NCBI GenBank assembly: GCA_905221605.1
Contig: CAJNDS010002535.1
Coordinates: 532,501 to 590,000 of the forward strand
Direction: 5' to 3'
Source: Symbiodinium natans
Lineage: Eukaryota > Sar > Dinophyceae > Suessiales > Symbiodiniaceae
DNA: 57,500 bases
Below, piece after piece: positions 29,754-37,859 of this stretch. The first letter of the stretch is position 1, and each line of letters starts with the position of its first letter. The translations under genes were made by a program, and so were the position numbers. The notes below the pieces were generated by a model, which did no database searches, was not told the DNA's origin, and saw only the letters and a list, made by a program, of their open reading frames with translations.

Positions 29754-32700
29754 GTAGAGCCGATGGAAGTGAGATCAGCACCGAGTTTCCAGAGCAGGAT
29801 GGGAGCCAGATGACGGGGAACTGCTTTTCGCGCGGAGACAGACCGGAGAGCCTGGAGGACGTGCTCCAGGGTTAGGGACACGGGCGGCGCAGTGTTTTCA
29901 GCTGGCGGTGCCAGCGGTGGGAGCTCTTCCCGCGCAGAGAGAGCAGGAGCATACACCGTACGACAGTATGCCTCATATGCATCTGCTTCAGCTGCAGAGG
30001 AGAGCAACTCGCCTTCCGGACCCCGAAGCTGGGTCCGCATCCGCGGTTGTTTGGGCATGAACGTTCGAACGACCGCAAAAAGAGCGGAGCGGTCCCCTTG
30101 TTGTTCTGCCTGAGCCGCAGCGGAGATGCGGTCGTCCATCACTTGCCGCCTCGCCTTACGACTGGTCTTTCGCAGCGCCCTGTGCAGGGCAAGATATCTC
30201 GCAGCCGAGCACCAGCCCTGCCAGACACTGCGCAGCTGTATTCTGACGCGGGCTGTGAAGTGTAGTCGCACCACCACATCCCAAATATTTGACAGGCTCA
30301 GAGGAAGCACTGAAAGACCAGTCGACCAAGAAACCTCGAGAGCACGACGCCGTGCCTCCCACATTGCTCCCACTAAGCCGCGCACCTGTGGAAGATGCGA
30401 GAGAGGAGGGCGAGGCTCTTCGACCATCAGAGGCGTCGCCGCTTCTTGAAGACAGTCGTTAAGCTCCTGTGGCGTTTCAGCGTTCGGCAACGCAAGCGCC
30501 AGTTTTTCGCGGAAGGCTCGAATGGCTTCAGGAGTTTGGGCAAGGCTAAGCTTTGCCTGTTTCGGCACACTGGGAGTGGCCGGCGCAGTGGCATACCAAC
30601 AGGCAGGAAACGACCCATAGACCGGGTGGTGCAGAGGGCCGTACCGCCACTTCGAGACAGGACAGTTGTGGTCCGACTCAGCGCCACGAGCCATATCATC
30701 AACCTGATGCGCACGGCCAATCAGAAAGTCAATTTGAGTGAACGTTTCTCCATTCTGAAAGGTACAGGCACGTAAGCCACTCTTCCAAGTGTTGATTGCT
30801 TGCAGGGAGTGAGTCTGCAACAGACTCTGAAAGAGTGGCTGGTCGGGAGGGCGCGCTCTGGCAGATTTAGTGCCTGGGCCGAACACTTGACCATCCATAC
30901 GGCCGCCGACATTGAAATCCCCGCCCAACACCAACACGTTTCGCCGCGGAACTCCTCCGAGAAGTTTTTCCAGCTGTACCCAGAGATGCTCCCTTCGTTG
31001 CAGAAGCGAGGCAGTATCCCCGCTGTGACTCCAGCAGTGCTGATACAAACATACTACGTCCACCGGCTTTGTTCCCAGAGAGGCCCGCACGTGAAGGAGG
31101 TGGCCCGGAACTATGGGCGCCCACCGCACTCCGGAGGGTGTGAATCGTTGCTTAGATAGTAAGATCGCACACCCCTGATGACGATGGCCAGCAGTACCCG
31201 AATGGATCACAATGTAGCGAGGGAGAAAGAACATATTGCTGTGTGACCAATGTGTTTCTTGCAGGAGGATGATGTCCTGAGTGCATTGGTCATGTATCCA
31301 GATCTGCACTTCGTCCCACGCGTCCTGCGAGAGACCGCCCACATTGAGCGTAAGCACGGTAAGTCGGGGGCCATGCTTCGCATAGGGGGAGCGGGAGGGA
31401 GCAGCAGTTGAAGAACCTGGCAGACCCTTGGAGGTGAACACAGCTCCCGGACGGCCACCCAGTTCCTGTAAAGTACGACAACGGCCGCGATACATGGTGG
31501 TACCATGAAGTTGCGCTCGACGCAGAGCCCTCTGGAAGGCTCGTTTTGCAGTTTTGAAGGTAGGGGGAGAAGCCAGCAAGTCAGGAACATTCCTACCTCT
31601 AGGCTTCGGGACAGCCTTGTTAACAGAGAGACCTGGAGCACCAGCCCCTCCGGGTGGCGGGGAGGTACCCTGACCACCAACCCTCACACCACTAGACACC
31701 ACCAAGGTCGAGAAAATCACGAGAAGAAACACATAGGTGTGTCTAGCCCCGGACTTGGGACCGGGACGGCTCGACGTGCGTTGGCACATTGCATAACTGA
31801 CACAGCTGAAGTTAACTTTGAGAAAGTGCTTGAACATGAGAGCGAGCAACCAAGGCCAGAGCCACCATGCCTGATTCCGCGAAAACAGTCCACGTACCTG
31901 ACAGAGGCTTGAGGAACTTACGAGTGTGACTCGCAGCTTTAACCGAAGCAACTGCCTACAGCACATCTCGTAAAATGCCACTGAAGCTGATGTGTCTGAG
32001 TCAGGCGTGAGAAAGTGACGACGCCCTGGCCGCAGTGGCTCTGCAGCTGCGCCTCGGTCCCCTTGGGGGGCCGTCAGCCCACTCGGGCGCGGAAAAAACT
32101 GGGCAAAGGCTAGTTCCCTATTTGCTAAGGAGTCCCACCAGCGAAGCTTCCTATACAGGCCTGTCGGAATACCTTCGTGGAGAGAGTGGGTCAGGTTGAG
32201 CAGCGCACAGAAGTCCTGCTTCCACTCATATCGGGAGGCTTCGAGACCCACTTCAGGAGGTGGAAGTTGGAGAGGCTCATGAGGGAGCGTCGCACCACAT
32301 TCCCGGCCAAACCACGCCTCTGTCGCGTCTCCCACAGCTTCCGGCTGGTCTCCTGGGAAAAAGACGTGGACCTCGGGAAGCAGACAGGTCGCCGCAGCAC
32401 CCACGCACCAGTTGCCCACGCGCGGCACACCCGAGGTGGCCGGAGAGTTGTGAAAGGCTGAGTGGTACTTGCGGTAGTTGCCTTTGGCCAAGAAGGCCCG
32501 ATACCGCTCAGCATGCCCGGCAGCTTTAAGACGATGAGAAATCTCTCTGACAGAGTCGAAGATGCCCCAGATTCGAACACATTCGGATTCTGTGGCTGTA
32601 AAAGCAACCGCGGGTATCAGGACTGGCGCCGGCACTGACCTGTGTCTTTTTGGCGGCGGCGGGGGCGGCGGCGGCACCGTCTGCGTCGAGCAGTCAACCC

Positions 32701-32896
32701 TGGACGGCGTCGCCTGGGCCCATCCGTCGACCCTCTGGGGGGACGCAGTGGAATTTAATGTTGCTGTTCTGTGGCGCCTCCAGAGACATCCTTGGTGAGA
32801 GGCTGTTGGGGGGGTCCTGGCAAAGGTGTGGGCGTGGAAGACACCGAAGCCTGCGCGTTTGAAGCCCCCTGGTCGGCTGTGTGAGTGGGGCAGCAC
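29696..32896 (-). CDS. LINE: long ORF with APE-type endonuclease and start of RT
   Basis: The frame is open for 1066 codons. Residues 1-100 are Pro-rich. Residues 100-300 contain an unrecognised globular stretch starting ATESECVRIWGIFDSVREIS. A hydrophobic segment, HTYVFLLVIFSTLVVSSG, lies near 386-403. Residues 440-465 are basic. The endonuclease spans about 510-750 with all expected motifs: LTLN (N518), LLQETHW (E547), LVLGGDFN (D660, N662), QIDFLI (D723) and SDH (741-743). It nicks target DNA to prime reverse transcription. The RT N-terminal extension (LLWKLGADL) follows, before the frameshift near 29755. Confidence 0.85.
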   Translation of the reverse strand: MLPHSHSRPGGFKRAGFGVFHAHTFARTPPTASHQGCLWRRHRTATLNSTASPQRVDGWAQATPSRVDCSTQTVPPPPPPPPKRHRSVPAPVLIPAVAFTATESECVRIWGIFDSVREISHRLKAAGHAERYRAFLAKGNYRKYHSAFHNSPATSGVPRVGNWCVGAAATCLLPEVHVFFPGDQPEAVGDATEAWFGRECGATLPHEPLQLPPPEVGLEASRYEWKQDFCALLNLTHSLHEGIPTGLYRKLRWWDSLANRELAFAQFFPRPSGLTAPQGDRGAAAEPLRPGRRHFLTPDSDTSASVAFYEMCCRQLLRLKLRVTLVSSSSLCQVRGLFSRNQAWWLWPWLLALMFKHFLKVNFSCVSYAMCQRTSSRPGPKSGARHTYVFLLVIFSTLVVSSGVRVGGQGTSPPPGGAGAPGLSVNKAVPKPRGRNVPDLLASPPTFKTAKRAFQRALRRAQLHGTTMYRGRCRTLQELGGRPGAVFTSKGLPGSSTAAPSRSPYAKHGPRLTVLTLNVGGLSQDAWDEVQIWIHDQCTQDIILLQETHWSHSNMFFLPRYIVIHSGTAGHRHQGCAILLSKQRFTPSGVRWAPIVPGHLLHVRASLGTKPVDVVCLYQHCWSHSGDTASLLQRREHLWVQLEKLLGGVPRRNVLVLGGDFNVGGRMDGQVFGPGTKSARARPPDQPLFQSLLQTHSLQAINTWKSGLRACTFQNGETFTQIDFLIGRAHQVDDMARGAESDHNCPVSKWRYGPLHHPVYGSFPACWYATAPATPSVPKQAKLSLAQTPEAIRAFREKLALALPNAETPQELNDCLQEAATPLMVEEPRPPLSHLPQVRGLVGAMWEARRRALEVSWSTGLSVLPLSLSNIWDVVVRLHFTARVRIQLRSVWQGWCSAARYLALHRALRKTSRKARRQVMDDRISAAAQAEQQGDRSALFAVVRTFMPKQPRMRTQLRGPEGELLSSAAEADAYEAYCRTVYAPALSAREELPPLAPPAENTAPPVSLTLEHVLQALRSVSARKAVPRHLAPILLWKLGADLTSIGSTCGPGLQRLFSPRFGPIPG

Positions 32897-33326
32897 GTGA
32901 TGGCAGCTTTGGCACCATGCCCAGACTGTTGCACAGGTGACGGAGCCATCGGAGGCACCTGCTGGGAAGTCTGAACTCCGGCTCCCAGGAAAGGGGCCGC
33001 TTGCGTCATCTTAGGGTAAAAAGCTGGTGCGTTGGCAGACATGGCAGATACCACTGGGGCTTGCTTGCCAGAAGATGCCTCCACCCGCTGCTGCGTAGCC
33101 GGCGGCACAGTTGAAGACGCTGCAGCCACTGCAGCGGGCTCGGCTGCAGCGGTCCCCTGAGTGGGGGCCGTCTGTGCTGCCTTCTCAGCAGCTCTGGTCG
33201 CCCGCTTGGCCAGCTCCCCCGCCGAACGGCGCCGAGTCCCATCCTCCCTTTAGCGGTTTCGGGGTCCCCCGTGGGGCCTCCAGTAGTTACCTCTATCTTG
33301 GTCCATCTGCGCAAGTCGGCGGGCAT
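32755..33326 (-). CDS. LINE: probable start of the main polyprotein, Pro/Ala/Gln-rich
   Basis: Two overlapping frames appear to form one N-terminus. MPADLRRWTKIEVTTGGPTG is followed, after a shift near 33240, by TRRRSAGELAKRATRAAEKA and a long Ala/Pro/Gln/Thr-rich region. A second shift near 32890-32760 joins the long endonuclease ORF. The start is chosen because it follows the stop of the Tpt1-like ORF by a few dozen bases. Low-complexity composition prevents a functional call. Confidence 0.45.
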
Positions 33327-33364
33327 GCAGGCATGAAACGGCTGCTCCGCAACTACCTAGCAGT

Positions 33365-34562
33365 CTAACTTGCAAGCCCTGCACAGACAGAAGGGGCGCG
33401 CCTCACCCTGGCCCTGGTGAGTCGACGCCACCTCCGACGGAAAGGAGCTGGCACGTATCTGAACTTCCACACCCTACTCAGGTACAGCCTGCCGTTTGCT
33501 CCGTGCCGAGCCCACGACCTATGACGGTACCCAGACGGGCGCCGAGAGCAGGAAGCAGCCTGGGCAGCAAATGAGTAAAGCTGTACTGACAGACAAGATG
33601 AGGTGTCACTGCATGCACGGGTTTGCGCATGTGTCCCTTGCTGGATGCTTTTGCAGCGGATGACGCGCTGGATATGCTCAGGGGCGATGGCATCTGGCGT
33701 CAGCAGGTAGCCATTGCGTGAACGGAAGAGCGTGAGGCCGGCTGCCAGGAGGATTTCGGGGTTCATGACCAGCACCACCTCCGAGTCTGCTCTAACCCCA
33801 TCCATGCTCGTGGCCATGTGGATCCAGCCTGGCCTGGACTTGTCGATTGTGGCCCTGCACTGCTCTTATTCGGGGTCCAGAGGGGTACTGGATCTCTTCA
33901 AACCTGCCCTTCCTGTCGGTGGCCACATAAAGAACTTCACCTTCGGTAACGCCGAGCTGGCGCAAGTCCCTTGCCTGGACCAGCGTGCGCAGATCACAGG
34001 TGCCGTCACCCAGGATGGGGACGCGGAGACGGACGGCGTCGTGGCGCAGGATGCAACTAAGTATCCCACTGATACGGCGCCGACGCTCGCCATAAACCGG
34101 AGTTCGCGGCGCCTCCCGAGGACATCTTGTCGCCAAGGGAGCCATCCCGGACGAAGACGAAGAGGGCCGTGACCGACTGTCTCTCGACGAGGGGCCCGGT
34201 ACCCTGTCGGGCGCCGCAGCTCGTGACCTTGGCCACCACTTGGCGGTGGGTGGAGACCGGGAACCTTCAGAGGATCGCGGTACCACTGCGGGCGCCGAAG
34301 TTGGTTCCTCTTCAACGTCCTCCACGTCAACAACCTCTACAACCTCTACGGCCTCTGGGTCTGCTCTGGCACACTTCCTGCTGGGCGGCGGTGGAGAAGG
34401 AGGCCTTCTTCTTGAAGCATGAGCAAGAGGAGGAGGAGGGGTCACCGCTGCTCTTTGTGCCTGCCTCTCAGCTCTTGCCTCTAGTTCTCCCTGTGTTCTG
34501 CGCCTGGTTCCGTCGGGCCTCACCCTCGCTCGGTGTCCTTTACGCTTGTGCCATGGTGGCAT
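33365..34562 (-). pseudogene. LINE-borne Tpt1/KptA RNA 2'-phosphotransferase-like ORF, frameshifted and lacking its middle
   Basis: Tpt1/KptA enzymes move an RNA 2'-phosphate to NAD+. A Pro/Arg/Ser-rich N-terminus with an acidic VEVVEVVDVEDVEEE tract precedes RRRISGILSCILRHD (Arg173-His174), then GEVLYVATDRKGRFEEI and RIRAVQGHN (Arg233). The frame then shifts near 33830. The other frame carries PGWIHMATS, SEVVLVMNPEILLAAGLTLF and RSRNGYLLTPDAIAPEHI, which match the family C-lobe. The four catalytic positions (Arg, His, Arg, and Arg of FRSRNG) are all present. The HGT-containing stretch of roughly 35 residues is missing at the frameshift. It ends with a stop before the main LINE polyprotein. 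Confidence 0.75.
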
Positions 34563-35278
34563 CCCAAAGGGGCCGTGGGAAGTGTCTGTCTGCGTTGCTC
34601 AACTGGGGTCTGCCGGGCTGTGAGGGCGGGTGAAAAAGCGTGAACTTGAGACCTGCCTCTGCATGTACACATCAATCCCCATTGCCCTCGGCTAGAGCCG
34701 CAGCCAGTCTCACTGCTCCCTGCAGGGCGCTGAAGACCAGCACACAAGAAGAACCATGCACAGTCTGCCTTTCCGGTGTGCTGTAGCCGCCGGGAGCCCG
34801 GCCGAACGAAGTCGAGTATCCGGCGGCACTCCACCCGGGCCAAGTCCTGACACACGGAGGGCTTGAGAGAGGCTTCTCTTAGGGGAAGCTGCATGCATAC
34901 CTGGTCTGCGCTGCTCCGGCTCCCCGAGGGGGCCGCGTGGCTTCCCTTTTGAAGCAGTGTAACCCTCATGACTGCCCCCGAAGTGCTGGGCTGAGGGAGC
35001 TGCAAACCCCAAACTCCAGCCCAAGAGAAGCGTTCCTTCCTCACTGCGGAGTCAGTCCTTAGCATGAAGACCAATTCAGCTTCCTGAGCATCAATCGTGC
35101 CCTGCTGCTCCTGTTTGTTAGCCGCCTCCACCAACTCGTCCGCAAAGGGAGTGTTGCTTCGGCTCCCAGAATATGGGGCCGTCGGTGGCTTGTTGGTGTG
35201 CATTGCCAGGACCATGTCAAAAGAAGAAGGGACCAGACTCGCCGGCATGTACGCACCATAGGAGAGAGACAAAGACAA
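34520..35278 (-). CDS. LINE: unrecognised 5' ORF, 252 codons
   Basis: The frame starts MSLSLSYGAYMPASLVPSSF and continues FADELVEAANKQEQQGTIDA. Its end overlaps the start of the Tpt1-like ORF by about 40 bases in another frame. Its first half looks more protein-like than its Cys/Arg-rich second half. It may be an ORF1-like product or untranslated leader. CT-rich leader sequence precedes it up to the host exon. Confidence 0.35.
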   Translation of the reverse strand: MSLSLSYGAYMPASLVPSSFDMVLAMHTNKPPTAPYSGSRSNTPFADELVEAANKQEQQGTIDAQEAELVFMLRTDSAVRKERFSWAGVWGLQLPQPSTSGAVMRVTLLQKGSHAAPSGSRSSADQVCMQLPLREASLKPSVCQDLARVECRRILDFVRPGSRRLQHTGKADCAWFFLCAGLQRPAGSSETGCGSSRGQWGLMCTCRGRSQVHAFSPALTARQTPVEQRRQTLPTAPLGCHHGTSVKDTERG

Positions 35279-35382
35279 CGACTGAGAGACACAGAGAGAG
35301 AGCTAGAGGCTCTTTCTGTTGCGAGGAGAGAGCTTCTCTGAGAGGGAACCTTCCGAGAAGCTCCTCAAGCCCTTTGCTTCAC

Positions 35383-35487
35383 TTCCCACGGCGCCTGGTA
35401 GAAGAGGTGCAGGAAGAACCAGTAGGTGAGCGCCTCGATCCCGCAGACCTGCCAGGTCGTCCACGCGTAGGCGGAGAAGAAGCAGAC
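35383..35487 (-). CDS. exon of a probable membrane protein, just upstream of the LINE
   Basis: The acceptor TGTGAGAGCAG and donor TGGGAA|GTGAAGC bound exactly 105 bases (35 codons, phase 0). It reads VCFFSAYAWTTWQVCGIEAL, then TYWFFLHLFYQAPWE, a clear aromatic-rich membrane segment. It is in phase with 35800-35898 upstream and with 25433-25564 beyond the LINE. The family is not recognised. Confidence 0.65.
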
Positions 35488-35689
35488 CTGCTCTCACAGA
35501 GGAGGAGGAAAGGGTCCAATTCCTACAGCATACCTGAGCCCAACCCAAGAACCCTCAACTCTGAACCTTAAATTACACCCCATGAGATTTCTAAACCCGA
35601 AAAGCAGAAGTCCCCGGTGCCCCTCCGAAAGCCCTCGAAACCCTGAACACCTCCGAAAGCCCTCGAAACCCTGAACCCTGTTTAAAGTT

Positions 35690-35779
35690 TAGGGTTTAGG
35701 GTTTAGGGTTTAGGGTTTAGGGTTTAGGGTTTAGGGTTTAGGGTTTAGGGTTTAGGGTTTAGGGTTTAGGGTTTAGGGT
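35690..35779. repeat. TTTAGGG array in the intron between two membrane-protein exons
   Basis: About twelve uninterrupted units lie between exon candidates 35383-35487 and 35800-35898. Confidence 0.95.
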
Positions 35780-35799
35780 AACCCCTACACCCCTCATGC

Positions 35800-35898
35800 C
35801 CCCTCTTGGGAGACTGGGAGGCGCACCGAGAAGAAGACTGCGATGGCCAGGTGCGGGTAGACAATGGCCAGGATGGTCTGCGCCTTGATCAGCAACTC
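35800..35898 (-). CDS. exon of a probable membrane protein, 33 codons
   Basis: The acceptor CCCCTTTCTGAG follows a CCCTAAA run. The frame reads ELLIKAQTILAIVYPHLAIA, then VFFSVRLPVSQEG. The GC donor is GAGGGG|GCATGAGG. It has exactly 99 bases in phase 0. The hydrophobic core looks like a transmembrane helix. It is the same gene as 35383-35487 by phase and spacing. Confidence 0.65.
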
Positions 35899-36013
35899 CT
35901 CAGAAAGGGGTTTAGGGTTTAGGGTTTAGGGTTTAGGGTTTCGGGTTTAGGGTTTAGGGTTTAGGGTTGTGTCCGCGTTGAGGGTTAAGGAGTTGCGGGT
36001 TTGGGGGTTTCGC

Positions 36014-36079
36014 CTGCATCTCTCATTGAAGTTCAGGGCACCCGAAAAGCGGTTGTAACCCCAGATCTGACCCCACATG
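36014..36079 (-). CDS. candidate exon upstream in the same gene
   Basis: The acceptor AATTGGGAG and GC donor GATGCAG|GCGAAACC bound 66 bases. It reads MWGQIWGYNRFSGALNFNER. The start phase matches the end phase of 36678-36740. The join to 35800-35898 does not fit this donor, so an alternative donor or indel is needed. Confidence 0.5.
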
Positions 36080-36171
36080 CTCCCAATTCCAACCCCCACC
36101 CACTCCCCCCCCTCTCCAGCCGGACCAAGGTGCTTTGTAGGGTTTTGGGATTTAGGGGTTTAGGGCGTTAG

Positions 36172-36245
36172 GGCGTTAGGGCGTTAGGGTGTTAGGGTGT
36201 TAGGGTGTTAGGGTGTTAGGGTGTTAGGGTGTTAGGGTGTTAGGG
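36172..36245. repeat. TGTTAGGG / CGTTAGGG octamer array
   Basis: Three GCGTTAGG units are followed by seven GTGTTAGG units. This is another local, homogenised variant. Confidence 0.9.
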
Positions 36246-36413
36246 TTTAGGGGCTTTAGGAGCTTTAGCTCAAGTTTGTGTAGGTGTTGCCTGGTGAGCT
36301 TGTTTAGGGTTGCAGGGTTTCGGGCTTAGGGTTTTGGCTGTTTTCGGTTTTTCGGCTTTTGGGCCGTGTCACGGAACCAGATATACACCAATGTTTACAA
36401 GGAACCCTGTCTG

Positions 36414-36515
36414 GGGGGTTTCCGAAATTAGGGGTACCTTCTTCGGTTCCTGATTGAAAGGGAATCCTGCTATTTGGGGGCTTATATTCGGGGTCCCTTG
36501 TTTTCGTACACTTCC
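36414..36515. mobile_element. family B-like inverted-repeat element, diverged
   Basis: GGGGGTTTCCGAAATTAGGGG and the ATATTCGGGGTCCCTTGTTT end resemble the 11351-11450 element. The terminal pairing is imperfect. Confidence 0.5.
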
Positions 36516-36677
36516 ATATTACTCAACTAACCATACCATGCACTACAGAGTCTACAGAGGTGGAAGAACCTTGGTTGCTAAACGTTAACCCTAAACCTGA
36601 CAACCCAGACCCTAAACCCTAAACCCCGAAACCCTCAACCCTAAGCCTAAAACTTACACGTCAAACTTTAGACTCAC

Positions 36678-36740
36678 CTGAAAAGATGAGGCTCACGTCG
36701 AGACAGGTAGTCGTCTTTCTCCTGCCACTGGCTGAAGAAC
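36678..36740 (-). CDS. candidate exon with consensus GTGAGT donor
   Basis: The minus frame reads FFSQWQEKDDYLSRREPHLF and ends CTTTTCAG|GTGAGTC, the best canonical donor in the window. The acceptor is AAGCACAG, or CCCTAAG 14 bases earlier (adding LPKHR). It is hydrophilic and charged. It is probably part of the same gene as the membrane exons downstream. Confidence 0.6.
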
Positions 36741-37481
36741 CTGTGCTTGGGCAACTTAGGGCATCTTTCTTTTAGGAGCGCTCAAGGTTTAGGGTTTAAG
36801 GTCTAGAGTTCAGGGTTCAGGGGTGGAGGGCTTAGGGTTTAGGGCTTGGGGTTTAAGGTCTTGGGTTTCAGGGTTGGGGGCTTAGGTCTGCTGCATGTTC
36901 CACACAACCTCTTGCCGCTCAATCGTTCAAGCTCCCCGACGTACTACGGCCGCCCAGAGACAGCAACAATGCTTTATAAAGAGGGTCAAGATCCCAAGAA
37001 GACCATTCGAAACGCTTAAAAACCCCAAACCCTCAACCCCAGGTTCGTTCAACGGGCGTTGGATTCGACAGAGAACCCTGAACACCCTTCAAGAATTCTG
37101 TTAGTGGGCTTTGTGAGGTTTAGGCGGCTTAGCGGGCTTTGCGCTGTAGGGTGTGGGGCTTATGGTCTTGACGCTTTCAGGTTTTTTCGGGTTTGGGGTT
37201 TATAGGGCTTATAGGTTTCACAGGGATTTTTAGGGTATATAGGACCGGTGCAGGGTCTGGGGTCTTGACGTTTTAGATTAGGGCTTTTTTAGGGCAATAG
37301 GGTTTATAAGGCTCGGGCTTTGGGTGTGAACAGAAGGTGCATCTTGGGCTAAGGAATCAGCATTGCGAGATAGTAGCAAAGAATATTGGTGGTTAGTTAA
37401 GGGACCCCGAAGCCCTAAGCCCTAAACCCTAAACCCTAAACCCTCTATAAACCCTCAACCATCTGCGCTTTGCTTTTGCAG

Positions 37482-37560
37482 GCGGAGATGCTTGACCAGA
37501 GCTTAAGTTGGGTCGGGAAGAGAATGCAAAGGGCGCACCCCCCTTTTTGCTTTAAAGGGG
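37482..37560 (+). CDS. weak candidate plus-strand exon
   Basis: The strong acceptor GCTTTGCTTTTGCAG is followed by AEMLDQSLSWVGKRMQRAHP. No clear donor follows. It would be on the opposite strand to the membrane-protein gene. Confidence 0.3.
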
Positions 37561-37859
37561 GGCTTCTAAGGGGCTACCTGAAACCAAACACGGCAGAAGG
37601 GGCCAACGCTGGGTTTAGGGTTTAGGGTTTAGGGTTTAGGGCTTAGGGCTTAGGGCTTAGGGTTTAGGGTTTAGGGTTTAGGGTTTAGGGTTTAGGGTTT
37701 GAAGGTTCTGTGCTGCCAGAAACCCAGGTGTTGCGCTGCCAGAAACCCAGGCCCCTGGGAGGATCCGAAGAGTAGATTCCTCTTTGAGGGTTCCGAAAAA
37801 TGACCCAATAGTCGTATGTATGTAGGACCTTTATGCGTTATTTGACGGTCCTGCTTCGC

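Larger units (their letters stand above)
25580..35370 (-). mobile_element. LINE retrotransposon with Tpt1/KptA, APE endonuclease, RT, zinc fingers and USP domains
   Basis: About 9.8 kb are free of telomere-like repeats and read on the minus strand. Domains in order are an unrecognised ORF, a Tpt1/KptA-like RNA 2'-phosphotransferase, a Pro/Ala-rich linker, an APE-type endonuclease, a reverse transcriptase, C2H2 fingers, a basic/coiled linker and a C19 ubiquitin protease. There is no LTR, no integrase and no visible RNase H. I see no clear poly-A tail or target duplication, so the ends are approximate and set by the bordering host exons. The frame breaks about eight times, some at homopolymers, so the copy is inactive or the assembly carries indels. 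It lies in an intron in the same direction as the host gene. Confidence 0.8.
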
